Origin: Zychaea mexicana
Lineage: Eukaryota; Mucoromycota; Mucoromycetes; Mucorales; Lichtheimiaceae
DNA length: 64,000 nucleotides
NCBI RefSeq assembly: GCF_025766255.1
Contig: NW_026516718.1
Coordinates: 62,001 to 126,000 of the forward strand
Reading direction: 5' to 3'
Under the pieces are notes generated by a model, which was not told the origin of the DNA, did not search any database, and saw only the letters and a list, made by a program, of their open reading frames with translations. Shown in pieces: positions 24,383 through 36,184 of the stretch. Position 1 is the first letter of the stretch. Each line of letters opens with the position of its first letter. A program made the position numbers and the translations under genes.

Positions 24383-26124
24383 ATGACCACGCTAAACCGT
24401 AGACCTGTCAAGGTCGTTACGGATAGTGAAGACGATCAGTCGGATATTCGGCAGCGCAGCGACTTCCACATTACAAGCCGAAGAATCTCTACGGTTGCTG
24501 AAGAAAAGCAAGAAGACAAAAAGAAAAAGCTTAGCTACCAAGGCTTCAAACATACGATACCCATTCACACTCTTACCAAAGCCTCAGTACTCTCCAAGGA
24601 AGCACCACCCGAGAATTACAGTGGTTTTATCCGACTTGGAAGTAAGAACTGGTCAGAATCGCGATCCGTGATTTATCTTACTTGCTTTGTGAACTTTATA
24701 TTAACTAAAAATGTACATATATAGTGCTTGTTCTTGGAGCAAGCAACATTCGACTGATCATTGAAAACTGGATGAAGTATGGTCTTCTCATTCGCCTACC
24801 GCACAGCTACATTCCGTACCAGGACTATGGTCTGTTTCTTCTTTCATGGCTGAGCGTGCCCTTATGTCTGGCGATAACGCTGGGTGTCGAAACTGGAATG
24901 GCCAAGCTGGCTGCGAAGGCTCGGAACGCGAAGCCTGATTTCCGGAACAAGGTGGCAATCCTGGAACGTGTGGCATCAGCAGCTCATGTTACCCACCTGA
25001 CTTTTCTCATCTCATACCCTTCATACATTGTTTACACCAAGATTTACCATCCATTGGGTACGTTCTCCTTTCTACGAGGGACAAATCAAAGAGAGAGAGA
25101 GAGAGAGAAGAGGAATAACTGACAATCGTTCTATAGTGGGATCTGCGGTGGTCATCATATCACTTATCACATTCCTCAAGCTTATCTCATACGTCCTTGT
25201 CAACCGGGAGTTACGGCAACTCTATGTCAGTGGTCAAACGGACGATTACCATGACGAAAATGCACGGTATCCCAACAACATCCACCTTGGCAACCTCATG
25301 TACTTCTTCTTCGCGCCCACCCTCTGCTACCAGCCCGCCTATCCTCGGTCATTAAGGTTCCGAACGACGTTTTTCTTGAAGCGTGTTGGCGAATTGGTGG
25401 TGTGTCTTGTCATGATGTACGTGTTGATGGAGCAGTACGCCAAGCCGACTCTGGCCAACTCGCTCCAAGCGCTCGAGGACAAAAACTATGTGGTGATTGT
25501 CGAACGCGTTTTAAAGCTATCCACGACAGCTGTGGTGATCTGGCTCCTTATGTTTTACGCATTGTTTCACGCGTTTCTGAACGCCCTTAGCGAAGTGCTC
25601 CGCTTCGGCGACAGAACGTTTTATCTTGCCTGGTGGAACTCGGGCAATCTGGCAACATACTGGCGTTTATGGAATCGTCCTGTGTATCTTTTCTTTAAGC
25701 GTCATGTATACATCCCTAGCGTCCAACGGGGCATGTCACCAGCTATTTGTCAATTACTGGTGTTCCTTGCATCGGCGGTCCTCCACGAGGTGATGGTGGG
25801 TATCCCCACCCATGCGATTACAGGGTTTGCTTTCTGGGGAATGTTTGGACAGATTCCACTTATCGCACTCACGAGGGCTTTGGAAAAGTGGCGTGGAAAG
25901 GATAGCGCTCTGGGCAACACAATTTTCTGGTAAGCGGAAGGAAGAAGGTTTTTGCAGGAATCCTGTGTAATGTGTAATGTGGGTGAAAACGAGCAAAGCA
26001 AGAGAACTAAATTGGAACTATCTAACTATCTAGGATCACCTTTTGTGTCGTCGGCCAGCCCACAATCGCATTGCTGTACTATTACCAGTGGGCGGCAGCT
26101 CACAAGGGCATGACCCCGCCATGA
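24383..26124 (+). CDS. DGAT1: Diacylglycerol O-acyltransferase 1 (MBOAT family)
   Basis: An ER multi-pass membrane enzyme that makes triacylglycerol from diacylglycerol and acyl-CoA. Exons: 24383-24641, 24725-25057, 25137-25929 and 26034-26124; 491 residues, phases consistent, normal length. A hydrophilic N-terminus of about 85 residues is followed by GASNIRLIIENWMKYGLL, the region LMYFFFAPTLCYQPAYPRS, RFGDRTFYLAWWNSGNLATY, and the catalytic His region LHEVMVGIPTHA. These match DGAT1 rather than sterol acyltransferases (PTLCYQ, the WN-P-V element after FYxxWWN). Oddity: the usual FYxDWWN acyl-CoA-binding motif has Ala in place of Asp. A GA dinucleotide run lies in intron 2. It is divergent from SDHAF4. 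Confidence 0.94.
25090..25112. repeat. GA microsatellite in DGAT1 intron 2
   Basis: About eleven consecutive GA units within the second intron of DGAT1. Likely length-polymorphic; no function is evident. Confidence 0.7.
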
Positions 26125-26717
26125 TGAATGACTGGTTTCGTTCTGTTAAAGCATTAATTATGGTATCATTAAAAGAAATAAAAAGCACGCATTGTACTGT
26201 ACCAAAAGTGTGTGGACATATATAAGAGCAGGCTGCAGGCTGCTGGCTGTCTTCTCTGATTTCCTTGTGAAGATCCAATCGCCCCAGTCCACCATGTGGG
26301 TGGTTGCTATTTAGTGTGTGCGGGAATTGGCGGGGCATTTGTTTTTTTAAGTCGTCGGCTAAAGTTTCGGAGGGTTGCATAATGCAGGAACACACCGCAC
26401 AAGGGGGATGGGGGAGGAAAGGTAAGGTGCTGTGAGAAAGCATATTACCCAAGCACCGTGAGGACAAACTTGGCTATTACTTGGTCTTCTTGCGCCCTCA
26501 ACGGTATTTTTCCAATATTTCTCGCAGACATAACGAAGGAGGGGTGGGGGCGCAAAATGGTACGAGAAGTTTTTGCTTTTCGCACGGGCGTGTGAGCTTA
26601 CTCATACCAAATGACATGTTAAAGGGCTTGCACTGACATAAAGTGCTTCGTGTACCTCTTTGTCCCGTTTACTTTTTTCTTGACAATTTTTCTTTTGCCT
26701 AGCAGCATCACCCCAAC
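26125..26717. other. Intergenic between DGAT1 and the acyl-CoA oxidase gene
   Basis: 593 nt containing the 3' flank of DGAT1 and the promoter of the oxidase. Several G-rich runs are present (26404-26416, 26538-26551). No gene seen. The 143-codon open frame on the - strand has no coding support. Confidence 0.5.
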
Positions 26718-29573
26718 ATGGCAGCAACCAGCAAACAACTTCAGCAATCTACGATCGACATTGAGGCAGCCAGACAAAAGGCAAGCTTCCCGGTCGAGCC
26801 GTTGACGAACTACTTGTACGGCGGCCCAGAGAAGCTCAAGAAGATCGATCGCTACAGAGCACTTATTGCTAATGAGTCTGAATTATCCAAGAAGAAGGCT
26901 CCATTCCAAAGTCGCCAAGAGGTAAGGCTTTTCTTTACGACACTTTTCCCCTACACCAACAAAAGACAAACGTGTAGTTCTCAATGGAAGTAAAGACTGT
27001 CCGTTCTCTAACATTTTGTTCTTAATTAGCAACTCTATACATCTATTCACGCTGCTAGACGACTCATTGAAATCGCAGAAGAGCAGAAATTGTCGGGCGA
27101 GGAGTTCTTTGAACTATTTTACTATTCTGGGCTGTCGACTCCTGTAAGAAAACAGTGTTTTTTCTATACTTTCAAAGTTGGTTTGTTGCGCGAAGACAAA
27201 TGGTTAATCAATTATGCAATCACATACGTTACCCCACACTCAGCTTGCTTTGAATTACGGAGGTTTTTATCAAATTACGCCATTTAAATAGCTGTCAAAC
27301 TGAATATCAAGTTTTCATACCTAATGATTTCTTTCATTAGCTTTTTGGCCCGTTATTGAATCGCAGGGTACAGCGGAACAAACAAAGAAGTGGATGGAGG
27401 CTGCTAAGCGACATGCTATTATTGGCTGCTATGCTCAAACCGAACTGAGGTACCAGAATTAGAAATTAATAACTCACCCGGGTGTTACGAGCAAATACCA
27501 TAGTAAAGTTAACCGCTCGTCCCATAGCCATGGATCCAATGTTGTGGGCTTGCAAACCACCGCCACCTTTGACGAGGCCACTGACGAATTCATTATCAAC
27601 AGCCCTGACATCACGGTACTTGTATATACATGAGTTGGTCAACGACACTTTCTAAGTTTTTGGATTTTTATCGACATTAGGCTGCCAAATGGTGGATCGG
27701 AGGTTTGGGCGTTGCTAGTACCCATTCAGTTCTGCAGGTAAGTTAATAAAATGAAAGAAAGGAGATGCAGCTTTAACTGATCGGGTTTATTCAAATTATG
27801 GGTTATCATGATAGGCACAATTGATCATTAAGGGCAAAAACTATGGTCCCCATATTTTCATCGTTCCTGTTCGTTCGCCCAGTAAGTTGACCGCGATAAT
27901 ACTGTGCAATATGCTTCACTGCACATACTGTTATCAATGACTGAGCAGATCGATTATTCTATTAGTCGACTATAAACCAGTTAAGGGCGTCTCCGTCGGT
28001 GATATTGGTCCAAAGGCATACGGTGGTTTCAGCACCACGGATAACGGCTGTACGTACTGATCCCCTGGATATAAACATATAAGATGACTAAATCTTTCTT
28101 TTTTTAGATGCAATGTTTGCTCATGTGCGCATTCCCCGCGACAATATGCTTATGAAGTTCGCCAAAGTATCAAAGGCTGGAGAGTACACTGCACCTGTGC
28201 ACTCAAAACTGTCCTATGGTAGTATGGTGAAATTGCGTGTGGGTATTCTTTCGGATGCAGGTTGGCGCCTTGCAAAGGCGTCCACCATTGCCGTTCGCTA
28301 CTGTACTGCCCGCCGTCAGTTCAATGCCGGTAAAGACGGCCTTGAAGCCCAAGTCATCAGCTATTCCTCAGTCCGTCACCGATTATATCCCTTGATTGCA
28401 ACTTCTTATGCTTTGATCTTGTCCGGTATGGGCCTCAGCAAAACGTTCAATGTCATGACCCAGCAGCTTGCACGCGAAGACGCTACTTTACTTCCTGAGA
28501 TGCACGTAAGCAGCTGTGCATTCAAGGTGTGGAGTGCCCGTCGATCATCCGAAGGTCTTGAGGAGAGCAGAAAGGCTATGGGTGGCCATGGCTATTCGAT
28601 TTTCAGCGGTGTTTCCGAACATTTCGCCAACTTTGTTCCCGCCAACACATACGAAGGAGATAACTTTGTGCTTTGTCAACAAGTGGGTCGTGCCCTCTTG
28701 AAGCAGCTTTCCAATATCGTCACAGGAAAGCCCCTCTTCTTAAAGTCTGCTAGCTACATGGAACTGCTCAAGTCCAACCCCACTGTGACTGTGGACGCTG
28801 CTTCCCTTCTCAACCCAGATGTTCAGCTCACTCTCTTTGGCTTGCGCTCTGCTCGTTTGGTTGCAAATCTCGGCCGTCAGATCCAAGAAGCCGGCCGCCC
28901 TTGGGAAGATTTGAACATGGAGTGCTGGGATATCTGCTTTGCCCATGCTGAATATCTTTTGCTCAAGCAGTTTGTTGATACTGTCCAAGAGTTTGCAAAG
29001 TCTCCTCAGCGCGCTGCCTTGGCACCCGTTATCAAGAAGCTGTCCGACTTGGTAAACGATAGAGTCTATACATCAATCAGTGGTGGTGTATGATAAATAC
29101 CAAGCCTTAATAACTCTATATCTTTTGTTTTCTTGTTTAGTTCTTCTTCTCGATCATCACTGGCACTGGCTTGGCTACGTTCTTGACTACCCAAGCTCTC
29201 AATGTTAATGATGTCAATATCGTCCAGGAATCGTACCGCAACGCTTTGAACTCAATCGCTGATGAAGCAATTGGTCTCACTGACGCTTTCAATTTCACCG
29301 ATGATGATCTTAATACTGCTCTCGGCCAAAAGAACGGCAATCCTTATGGCGCCCTTTGGGAGGCAGTTCAGACTAATCCTCTTAACAGCGACGAAGGAAG
29401 AGAAAAGCTCGGCGTACGTTCAAAGAACTCCATATTTTTTTTTTAAAAGAAAAGGACTTGTCGTTGTTTCTTTAGTACGCTGACCGACATGTCGTTCTTT
29501 TTTCTAGGAAATTATGAAAACCATTCTTCACCGCCGTGACAATCTTGACTATTTAAAGGCTGCCAAGTTGTGA
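26718..29573 (+). CDS. POX1: Peroxisomal acyl-CoA oxidase
   Basis: A flavoprotein doing the first step of peroxisomal beta-oxidation, acyl-CoA plus O2 to trans-2-enoyl-CoA plus H2O2. Eleven exons: 26718-26921, 27030-27143, 27244-27262, 27341-27449, 27528-27615, 27681-27737, 27815-27881, 27966-28049, 28108-29087, 29141-29413 and 29508-29573; 686 residues with consistent phases, the usual length. Exon 3 is only 19 nt and encodes LALNYG, restoring [20 protein letters not shown]. Other family elements: [44 protein letters not shown], and the ARRQFN region. The C-terminus ends AKL, a type 1 peroxisomal targeting signal. Codon use in exon 9 suggests strong expression. The gene symbol follows fungal usage; chain-length preference is not deducible. 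Confidence 0.96.
27244..27262 (+). other. 19-nt micro-exon of the acyl-CoA oxidase
   Basis: Flanked by CACACTCAG and GTTTTTATC. Skipping it would join phase 0 to phase 1 and break the frame. Inclusion gives LALNYG and continues into FWPVIESQG exactly as expected for the family. Confidence 0.85.
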
Positions 29574-30541
29574 TGATGATCCACCATGCTGTTTGTGATG
29601 AAATTCGCTGCTATCACTATCGGGTAACATGGCAGCAAGAGCTTAAGTAATTTATTATTTTGTCAATATGTAAACACCCACCAACACATTACCTCCCTTA
29701 TTCTCAGCATTATGGGCTCCGTTTATTACTCTCCTGGGCACTTAGAAGAATATATATTATTTGATAAAACGATGTTGTATGTGATAGCTTGTGTATCAAC
29801 TGTTCCTAGTCTTGGGCACTTTCAAGCTGACAGCGTGCAATGATAGTAGCGATATATTTTAATTGAACGAAGAATGGTATGAAATTAATGGGGATCCGTT
29901 ATACTTTGAAAATTGCCTACTTGGACCTTAAAAATCGGATTAGGTTTCGATCATCTGTATCCACTTTTTCCTGTGAGTACGAAACATTGGTTTAAAGATT
30001 ATCTCACGTTGTCTTTTTTCGCTCAGATAATGTTTGATGTCTCGCCATCCATTTTTACTTGACAATCTAATATCATACCTTCGTCATTGCATCGTTTGTT
30101 GCCATTGACACGACCAATAGTTATACACATTCAAAACTAAATGCAGTAACGCTGTGTTGTGGGTCAATCGAATATAAGCTTTGGCTTTAAAAGAATCTTC
30201 TATAGCAACAAGAGGCTGTCTGTCTTGAGTATATATCATGTCTATGTGTATATATTGTCCTAAGGGTTCTTGATTTAATTTTGTGGCGTCGCCATTTCGC
30301 AGACGAATAGCTCAAACATGCTTGACATTTAGCTCAAAGTTGTGTGGTTCTATTGATCAGATGCCCCAAGTGTTTTGATATGTGGGGCCAATTTTGAAAT
30401 ATGATATCCTTTTGCATATAGAATCAAACATATCCCGGTGCGTTTATTATACAGTTTATAAGTTTTGCTTTGCATGCTGGAAAACAATAGAAGAAGGTGT
30501 AGTGTAATGTACAGAGAAAGGAGAGAGAGAGATTGGTAACT
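29574..30541. other. Convergent intergenic region
   Basis: 968 nt between the 3' ends of the acyl-CoA oxidase and the dehydratase gene. A+T-rich, no coding character, with candidate poly(A) signals on both sides. Nothing else recognised. Confidence 0.5.
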
Positions 30542-31543
30542 TTACTCGTAGTCGGGCTCGCTAGCAGGTTTTACAGCTGGATCAATACCGATCTGTTTCA
30601 TTTTGACGGCGATCTCAAAGAGATAATCGTAGCACTCGGACATGGTCTTTGCCTTTTCCCAGCTTTCTAGAAACAGTCCGTACCAAAGTGTATTAGTCTC
30701 AAATACAGTATTCAGCAGTAGCAAGAAGAGTTTATGTTATGTCCGGTAGCTTGACTTCATTACCTCCCCACACATAGACGCCATGTCGACGAACAAGAAC
30801 AGCGTTGGTTTCTGGATAAGCTTCCATGGCCTATTGTTCAGCAAAAGAAAATGTAAGAAAAGACCTTTGGGATCCAGCCAACGTAACTATAAAAACATCC
30901 TTTTCCTGACTCCCAACTCATCTTACCTTTGCCATGCGTTCGGTCAAATCCTCCTCTTCAGGTGTATTTTCAACAATGGGAACAACCAACTTGTCAAAGT
31001 ATCGAAGGTTGGTCTTGGTGGTGCCTCGACGGATGCCCTTGATCATTTCTTGATGTGAGATTTCAAACGTTTCTCCGTGATAAAGCAACGTAGCCATGAC
31101 AGCATTCTGCGAGTGGGTGTGGATACAGGCACCAGCTTCTCGCATGGTATACGCGTTATAAAATAGAGGTGTGCATGCTGAAGGCTTCAGGACCAAAGGC
31201 TTGCGGAGGAGTGTGCGATCAGCCAACGTCATGACGAACAAATGGTGGGGCTCCATGCGTTCTTTTTGCACGCCCGAGGGAGCGATATACACTTGTTCTC
31301 TACAAAATAACAAAATTCATTTGTTTTTAATGTTCTTGACCAGCAACAGCAAAAAAGAAACTAGTACTTGCGCAATTCGTAAGTGACTACAATGAAGTTT
31401 CACACAACATACCCATTGCGAATGCTAATACCACCACCGGTGCCAGTAACCCAACCGAGTTTATAGAAGAGTCTGCAAAGTTCAGGAATGAGATTGGCAG
31501 GGTGATGTGGGTCGTCCGATCGAATGAGTTCGTTGTTGTCCAT
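30542..31543 (-). CDS. MDE1: Methylthioribulose-1-phosphate dehydratase
   Basis: A class II aldolase/adducin-fold Zn enzyme of the methionine salvage pathway, converting 5-methylthioribulose-1-phosphate to the diketo compound in the cytosol. Exons: 31543-31413, 31299-30927, 30830-30764 and 30666-30542; 231 residues, phases consistent, matching Mde1/APIP length. Conserved features: [20 protein letters not shown] near the N-terminus, [20 protein letters not shown], the zinc-binding [14 protein letters not shown] (His about 104 and 106), EMIKGI, and [12 protein letters not shown] with the third His, followed by [19 protein letters not shown]. The stop lies 968 bp from that of the convergent acyl-CoA oxidase. 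Confidence 0.95.
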
Positions 31544-34006
31544 TTTGTTGTGTCAAAAAAAAGGCTTTACAGTGCACAGACTTAAAAATTGCGTGATTTT
31601 TTGGTCCGATGATTTGACGTGATCAACTAACTGTTGACTTTTCACCTCCATTTGCTTTACTTTGTTATATTACAGTCTGCTCCTTCTGATATCGATAAGA
31701 GCCAGCTTTTTAGCTGCATTGCGTTATATATGATGGGGGTGCTTGAATGCGATTTGGGTACACCTTTACCAGATTACCCATGTATATAAAAACGGCAGGA
31801 GAAGGTCTGCAGAATAATTGAACTGATTTAATTTAGTTGTTGTTCAAGTGCAAGCATACAATTTCTATTTACAGTGACAATGTAATAGCAGCAGCAAAGT
31901 GGTGTGATAGAAGCTTATTGTTCAAGCTGCTGAAGATGTATTATGCTTTATTAGCTATTCTTCGAGTTTGAGGCTATGTTAATAAACTGCTGACAGTGGC
32001 GAAACCATTTATTGCAATAGTACAAGAGAATGAAAAGGTCAAGCGACCCCATGGTTCTGGAAAATCTGGAAAAGAGAAGGCTTGAGGTTATACTACATGC
32101 AAAGAAGCCAAGAATGAGAACAGACGTAGCAAATGCTTATTTAGTATTCTAGCCACGTTTTGTGTTCGCATGCATAAAAAGACCCCTTTCAAGATCAGGC
32201 TGATGAGTTAAAAAAATAGCTCGTGTAATGTAGCTCAGCTCGATTGAAAGTTGTTGAAAAAGAATTACTAACAGTAGTGCACACACTGTTATAAGCTACT
32301 ATATCATGATCAGCGTGATCATCTTCTGCATCGGCTTGCTTGTTGTTCCAACTTCTCATATTGAACTAACTGTTTTTGCATCATTCCCAACTTTCGATAC
32401 AAGGAAAATATAATTAGTTATTGTTGTTTTCAAGTTTTATCTTTCTTCCTAATTTTCATTTCGGAACGCGCACAAAGAGATCGACATCGTCATATACACA
32501 CCATACTGTAATGGGAGATAGTTCTAAGGAATGCTGATTAATATTTATTTTATCTGTTGACGCAGTAACAGAAAGTACATAGCTGTAATGTGCATATTTC
32601 CATGATAATTATATACGATAGTGAGTTGAAAACCATTTCTTCTTTCCAAAACAATACCTAGCATCTGCAGCAAGCAAATCGGTGCGGAAGTCATTCAGCG
32701 GGAATACAGCAGCATACGCCTAGCCAAGGTCGTTGTGTATCAAGAACATTCTTCAAAATCAGGCTTTTGTTTATCTCGCTTGCGATCGGGAGTGTAAATA
32801 GAGTGGGGCGTAACTGGTTGCGGCGATGTTTGTCACGCAATCCCCTACTTTTTCTTTGTTTTTGGAAAAGGCAATACACAAAACGTGAGCTATGAGATAT
32901 AGCCACAAAAGTGGGAAGTTCAACTAAATACTATGGCGTAGCTCCCCAATGATCATAAATGCCAAGGCATAAGACAAGAGAATAGGTAGCACTGGGCACG
33001 TGATGTTCCCCATTTGCCCAGAAAGAATAATGTATACGGATGTGCTAACGTAGTACGTCTTCCTAGGCGCCGCGGGTGCTATTAGACATCAGATCCCCAA
33101 GATCAAATGATGCCATATCCCTGGTACCATATCCTTCTTTCTTTATTATCCGAATGGAATTGGGAAGGGGTCCATGTGACACTGTGTTTGCGGCATAGAC
33201 TTCTATTTATCCTGCGCATGTACGTATATTATTTATTATGAAACAAGACCCGAAACCATCTTTCTATTGATACTATAACATCCGCTCCTATTCCCCCTAC
33301 TGTGTTTGACTTGATAAACAGCCCGCGCTTCCGTTTATCTTTTTCTTCATCTCTCTGCATAAAGAAAGTTCCACCGTAGAAGCTGCCATTGGAGAGAAAT
33401 TAGTGTTCTATTGTCGTCGGAAAGCACATATCTTGTTATCCACCAGGCTTCAAATTAGACTCTAGTCTTTTGAGACGCACGACTTACCACGACGATGATA
33501 AGACAATAATCGCAGCGACGATGATCGGGGGCGTGCGGTTGGATTTGGGGGGGGGAGATAGGCTAGTAGTATACCAAGTTTTTGGTAAATAGAAAGCCAA
33601 GAGGAAGAACGAGCATATATTATCAATCGGGAAGTAGCATAGTGTGCCACCAGCTAAAACCAAACCTTGTGTTGTTGCACTTAGTACTAAACACTAACTA
33701 TTACTATTGCTGCTACTATTACTAACACTATAATTATTATTACTGCTACTATTACTATTACTACTATTACTCCTACTACTCTTACTACTACAAACTACTA
33801 CTAATATACTCTCGCCACGCCGTTTCTTTCTCCCCCACTTCCCTTCATTACATACTGGAACACGAGACAGCCTTTCTTAGCCGAAAGTTCTATCCACAGC
33901 TATCTTTGGGTATAATATGTAAACACTTGTCGCGCAACTTTCCATTTCTTTATAACACACTCTCTTTCGCTTTCTTCCATTTCTCTTTTTTCTTCCACTG
34001 TACACC
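31544..34006. other. Gene-poor interval between MDE1 and VCX1
   Basis: About 2.5 kb of A+T-rich DNA holding both divergent promoters. No coding frame has convincing character. A run of nine G (33549-33557) and a degenerate ACT/TAT repeat (33690-33808) precede VCX1; a pyrimidine-rich leader lies directly before its ATG. Confidence 0.5.
33690..33808. repeat. Degenerate ACT/ATT trinucleotide tract
   Basis: About 120 nt of imperfect trinucleotides (ACT, ATT, GCT) such as TTACTACTATTACTCC. It ends 199 nt before the VCX1 ATG. It is a simple-sequence expansion in the promoter or leader region. Confidence 0.75.
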
Positions 34007-36184
34007 ATGAACAACGAAAGCGCACCGCTTCTAGGCAATGCTTCAGGGCACACGTCTCAAGAGAAGCCTACGATGTCTTCTTCCTTTAAAGCGTTTGTCA
34101 CCTCGTCTAAATTCAACATTGTCTGTGTATTCATTCCGATCGCGCTTTTCTTTTCATTTTCTGGTGCTCCTGCTACCGTCGTCTTTACGCTCAACTTTAT
34201 TGCAATTATGCCCTTGGCAAAACTGCTCGGCTTTGGTAACTATTTTCTCTTTTATTATTGCTGAACTCCTAGCAGGTCGCGCGCCGAGCTCCACAAAAAT
34301 CAGTAACACACATACTTCTCATACTAGCCACCGAGGAGTTGGCACTCATGTCCGGACCTACAGTCGGTGCATTACTGAATGCCACGTTCGGAAACGTGGT
34401 TGAACTCATTTTGGGCGTCATTGCACTCAAAGATGGCTTGATTCGCGTGGTTCAAGGTTCGTGTTACTTTATTCGACATGCAGAAATTGTGGCACGCTGA
34501 CACGTTCCCGCCTCTCTTCTTTATTTTTAGCTTCCGTCATGGGCTCCATCTTATCGAATATTTTACTGGTAACATTGTTTAGCTCGCTTTCTCCCAGCCC
34601 CAATATAGGCTCTTTGTGGGGTTTGAATGCATTTGGCTAACCGGGCTATCATCTGTAATGGTTACATTACTAGGTTCTCGGCTTTTGTTTCTTGCTCGGA
34701 GGCGTGGGCCGCGTCGAACAGCAGTTTAGCATGACAGGTGAGCTTTTCTTCCGCCCAACCGCCACATAACATACATCATGCATGATGGAAACTGCTCTTT
34801 AATGCCACCATCATCACCATTATCATCTTCACAAACAAAAGAAGGAAAAAATAATAAGCTAACGCACATTGATTTCACATTGCTTGGCTCAAATCGTCAT
34901 TAGCTGCTCAAACATCATCCTCATTGCTTGCACTTACAACGCTTTCGCTTCTCGTACCTGCGGCATTTAGTGCAACTGCTGATACAGCCGAAGAGGCTGA
35001 AATTGGAATCTTGAACTTGAGTCACGGCACGGCGTTGGTGCTGTTAGTTGTCTATGGGCTTTCCCTGCTATTCCAGGTAAGGTTCGATTTGCTGTTTAAG
35101 GAAGGTCCCCCGACTCACGTGCTGATATTTTATACTTTTTGTTATACATATCACAGCTCAAGACACATCGCGAATTGGTAAGGTTTTACGGATAAGAGAT
35201 AGCTGAGATGTGCTGTTGTCTGCTGTATGTGCTGTAAGTGTGTGATATGCTAAACGCCTGTTTGTTTTGTTTGTTTTGCTGCTGCTTTAGTACGATGCCG
35301 GTGATGGAAGTGAAGATGATGATGAGGAAGAGCCTACAACCACCATGACATTCTCCTTTCTTTCGTAAGTTGGTGGCTTCACACATGTGATGGGACTAGG
35401 GATAGAAAAGAGCTATATGTGAGAGTGCGCTGGTGAGTAGTCTCGGTAGTAACACAGTGTATTCTTTTCTTGTTTCAGACTGTTCGCCGTTGCTGGCCTC
35501 GTTTCCATCCACGCCGATTTCCTTGTCGGAGCGTAAGTACAAACTCTCGAGAAAACGTTTTAGCCACCGTCACTTACATGTTTACAATAGTATTGAAGGT
35601 GTAGTAGAGTCATGGGAAGTGAACGAAACCTTTGTCGGTGTCATCCTTCTTCCCATCATTGGAAAGTGAGTACAAGTGGAATATACTCTCTCTCTCTCTG
35701 TGTTGAAGTCCTTACTAATCGATGGTCTAATCAATTACATAACATACTATAATAGTGCTGCCGAGCACGTCAGCTCAGTCACATTCGCCATGAAGAACAA
35801 GATGAACTTGAGTATCAACATTGCCATCTCATCCTCCCTTCAAATCGGCTTGTTTGTCACTCCTGTTCTTGTCATTGCCGGCTGGATTTTTGGTCAACCC
35901 ATGAGCCTCTTCTTTGAAGATTTTGAAACCGTTGTTTTGTTCTCCAGTGTATTGATTGTTAATTATTTAATTCAAGATGGCCACTCCAACTGGCTTGAAG
36001 GCACTTTGCTTTTGGTAAGTTAACTTGTTTTGAAAGCCTCAAAGGCCGATTTCTGGCAAGCAGACACTATAGGATTTTGATTCTAACAATTATTCCTAAC
36101 TCCCCTTTCTAACTTATCCAGGCATCCTATACCATTATCGCCATGGCATTCTGGTTCCACCCAACAACAGCCTTCAGTGGTTAA
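34007..36184 (+). CDS. VCX1: Vacuolar-type Ca2+/H+ exchanger (CAX family)
   Basis: An antiporter that loads Ca2+ into the vacuole against the proton gradient. Eleven exons: 34007-34235, 34328-34456, 34531-34568, 34674-34737, 34904-35076, 35157-35177, 35291-35364, 35479-35532, 35591-35665, 35756-36014 and 36122-36184; 392 residues, phases consistent, near yeast Vcx1 (411). About eleven hydrophobic spans are seen. The two repeats carry the cation-selectivity motifs: [19 protein letters not shown] (c-1) and [20 protein letters not shown] (c-2), each with GNxxE. The mid-loop is acidic ([12 protein letters not shown]), as in other fungal CAX proteins. One exon is only 21 nt (35157-35177). The N-terminus (about 35 residues) is short and Ser-rich. 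Confidence 0.96.

Noticed and set aside
26036..26467. 143-codon - strand open frame
   Set aside because: Overlaps the last DGAT1 exon antisense and has no coding character beyond it.
30918..31058. Frames on the strand opposite MDE1
   Set aside because: Antisense shadows of a confidently identified gene.
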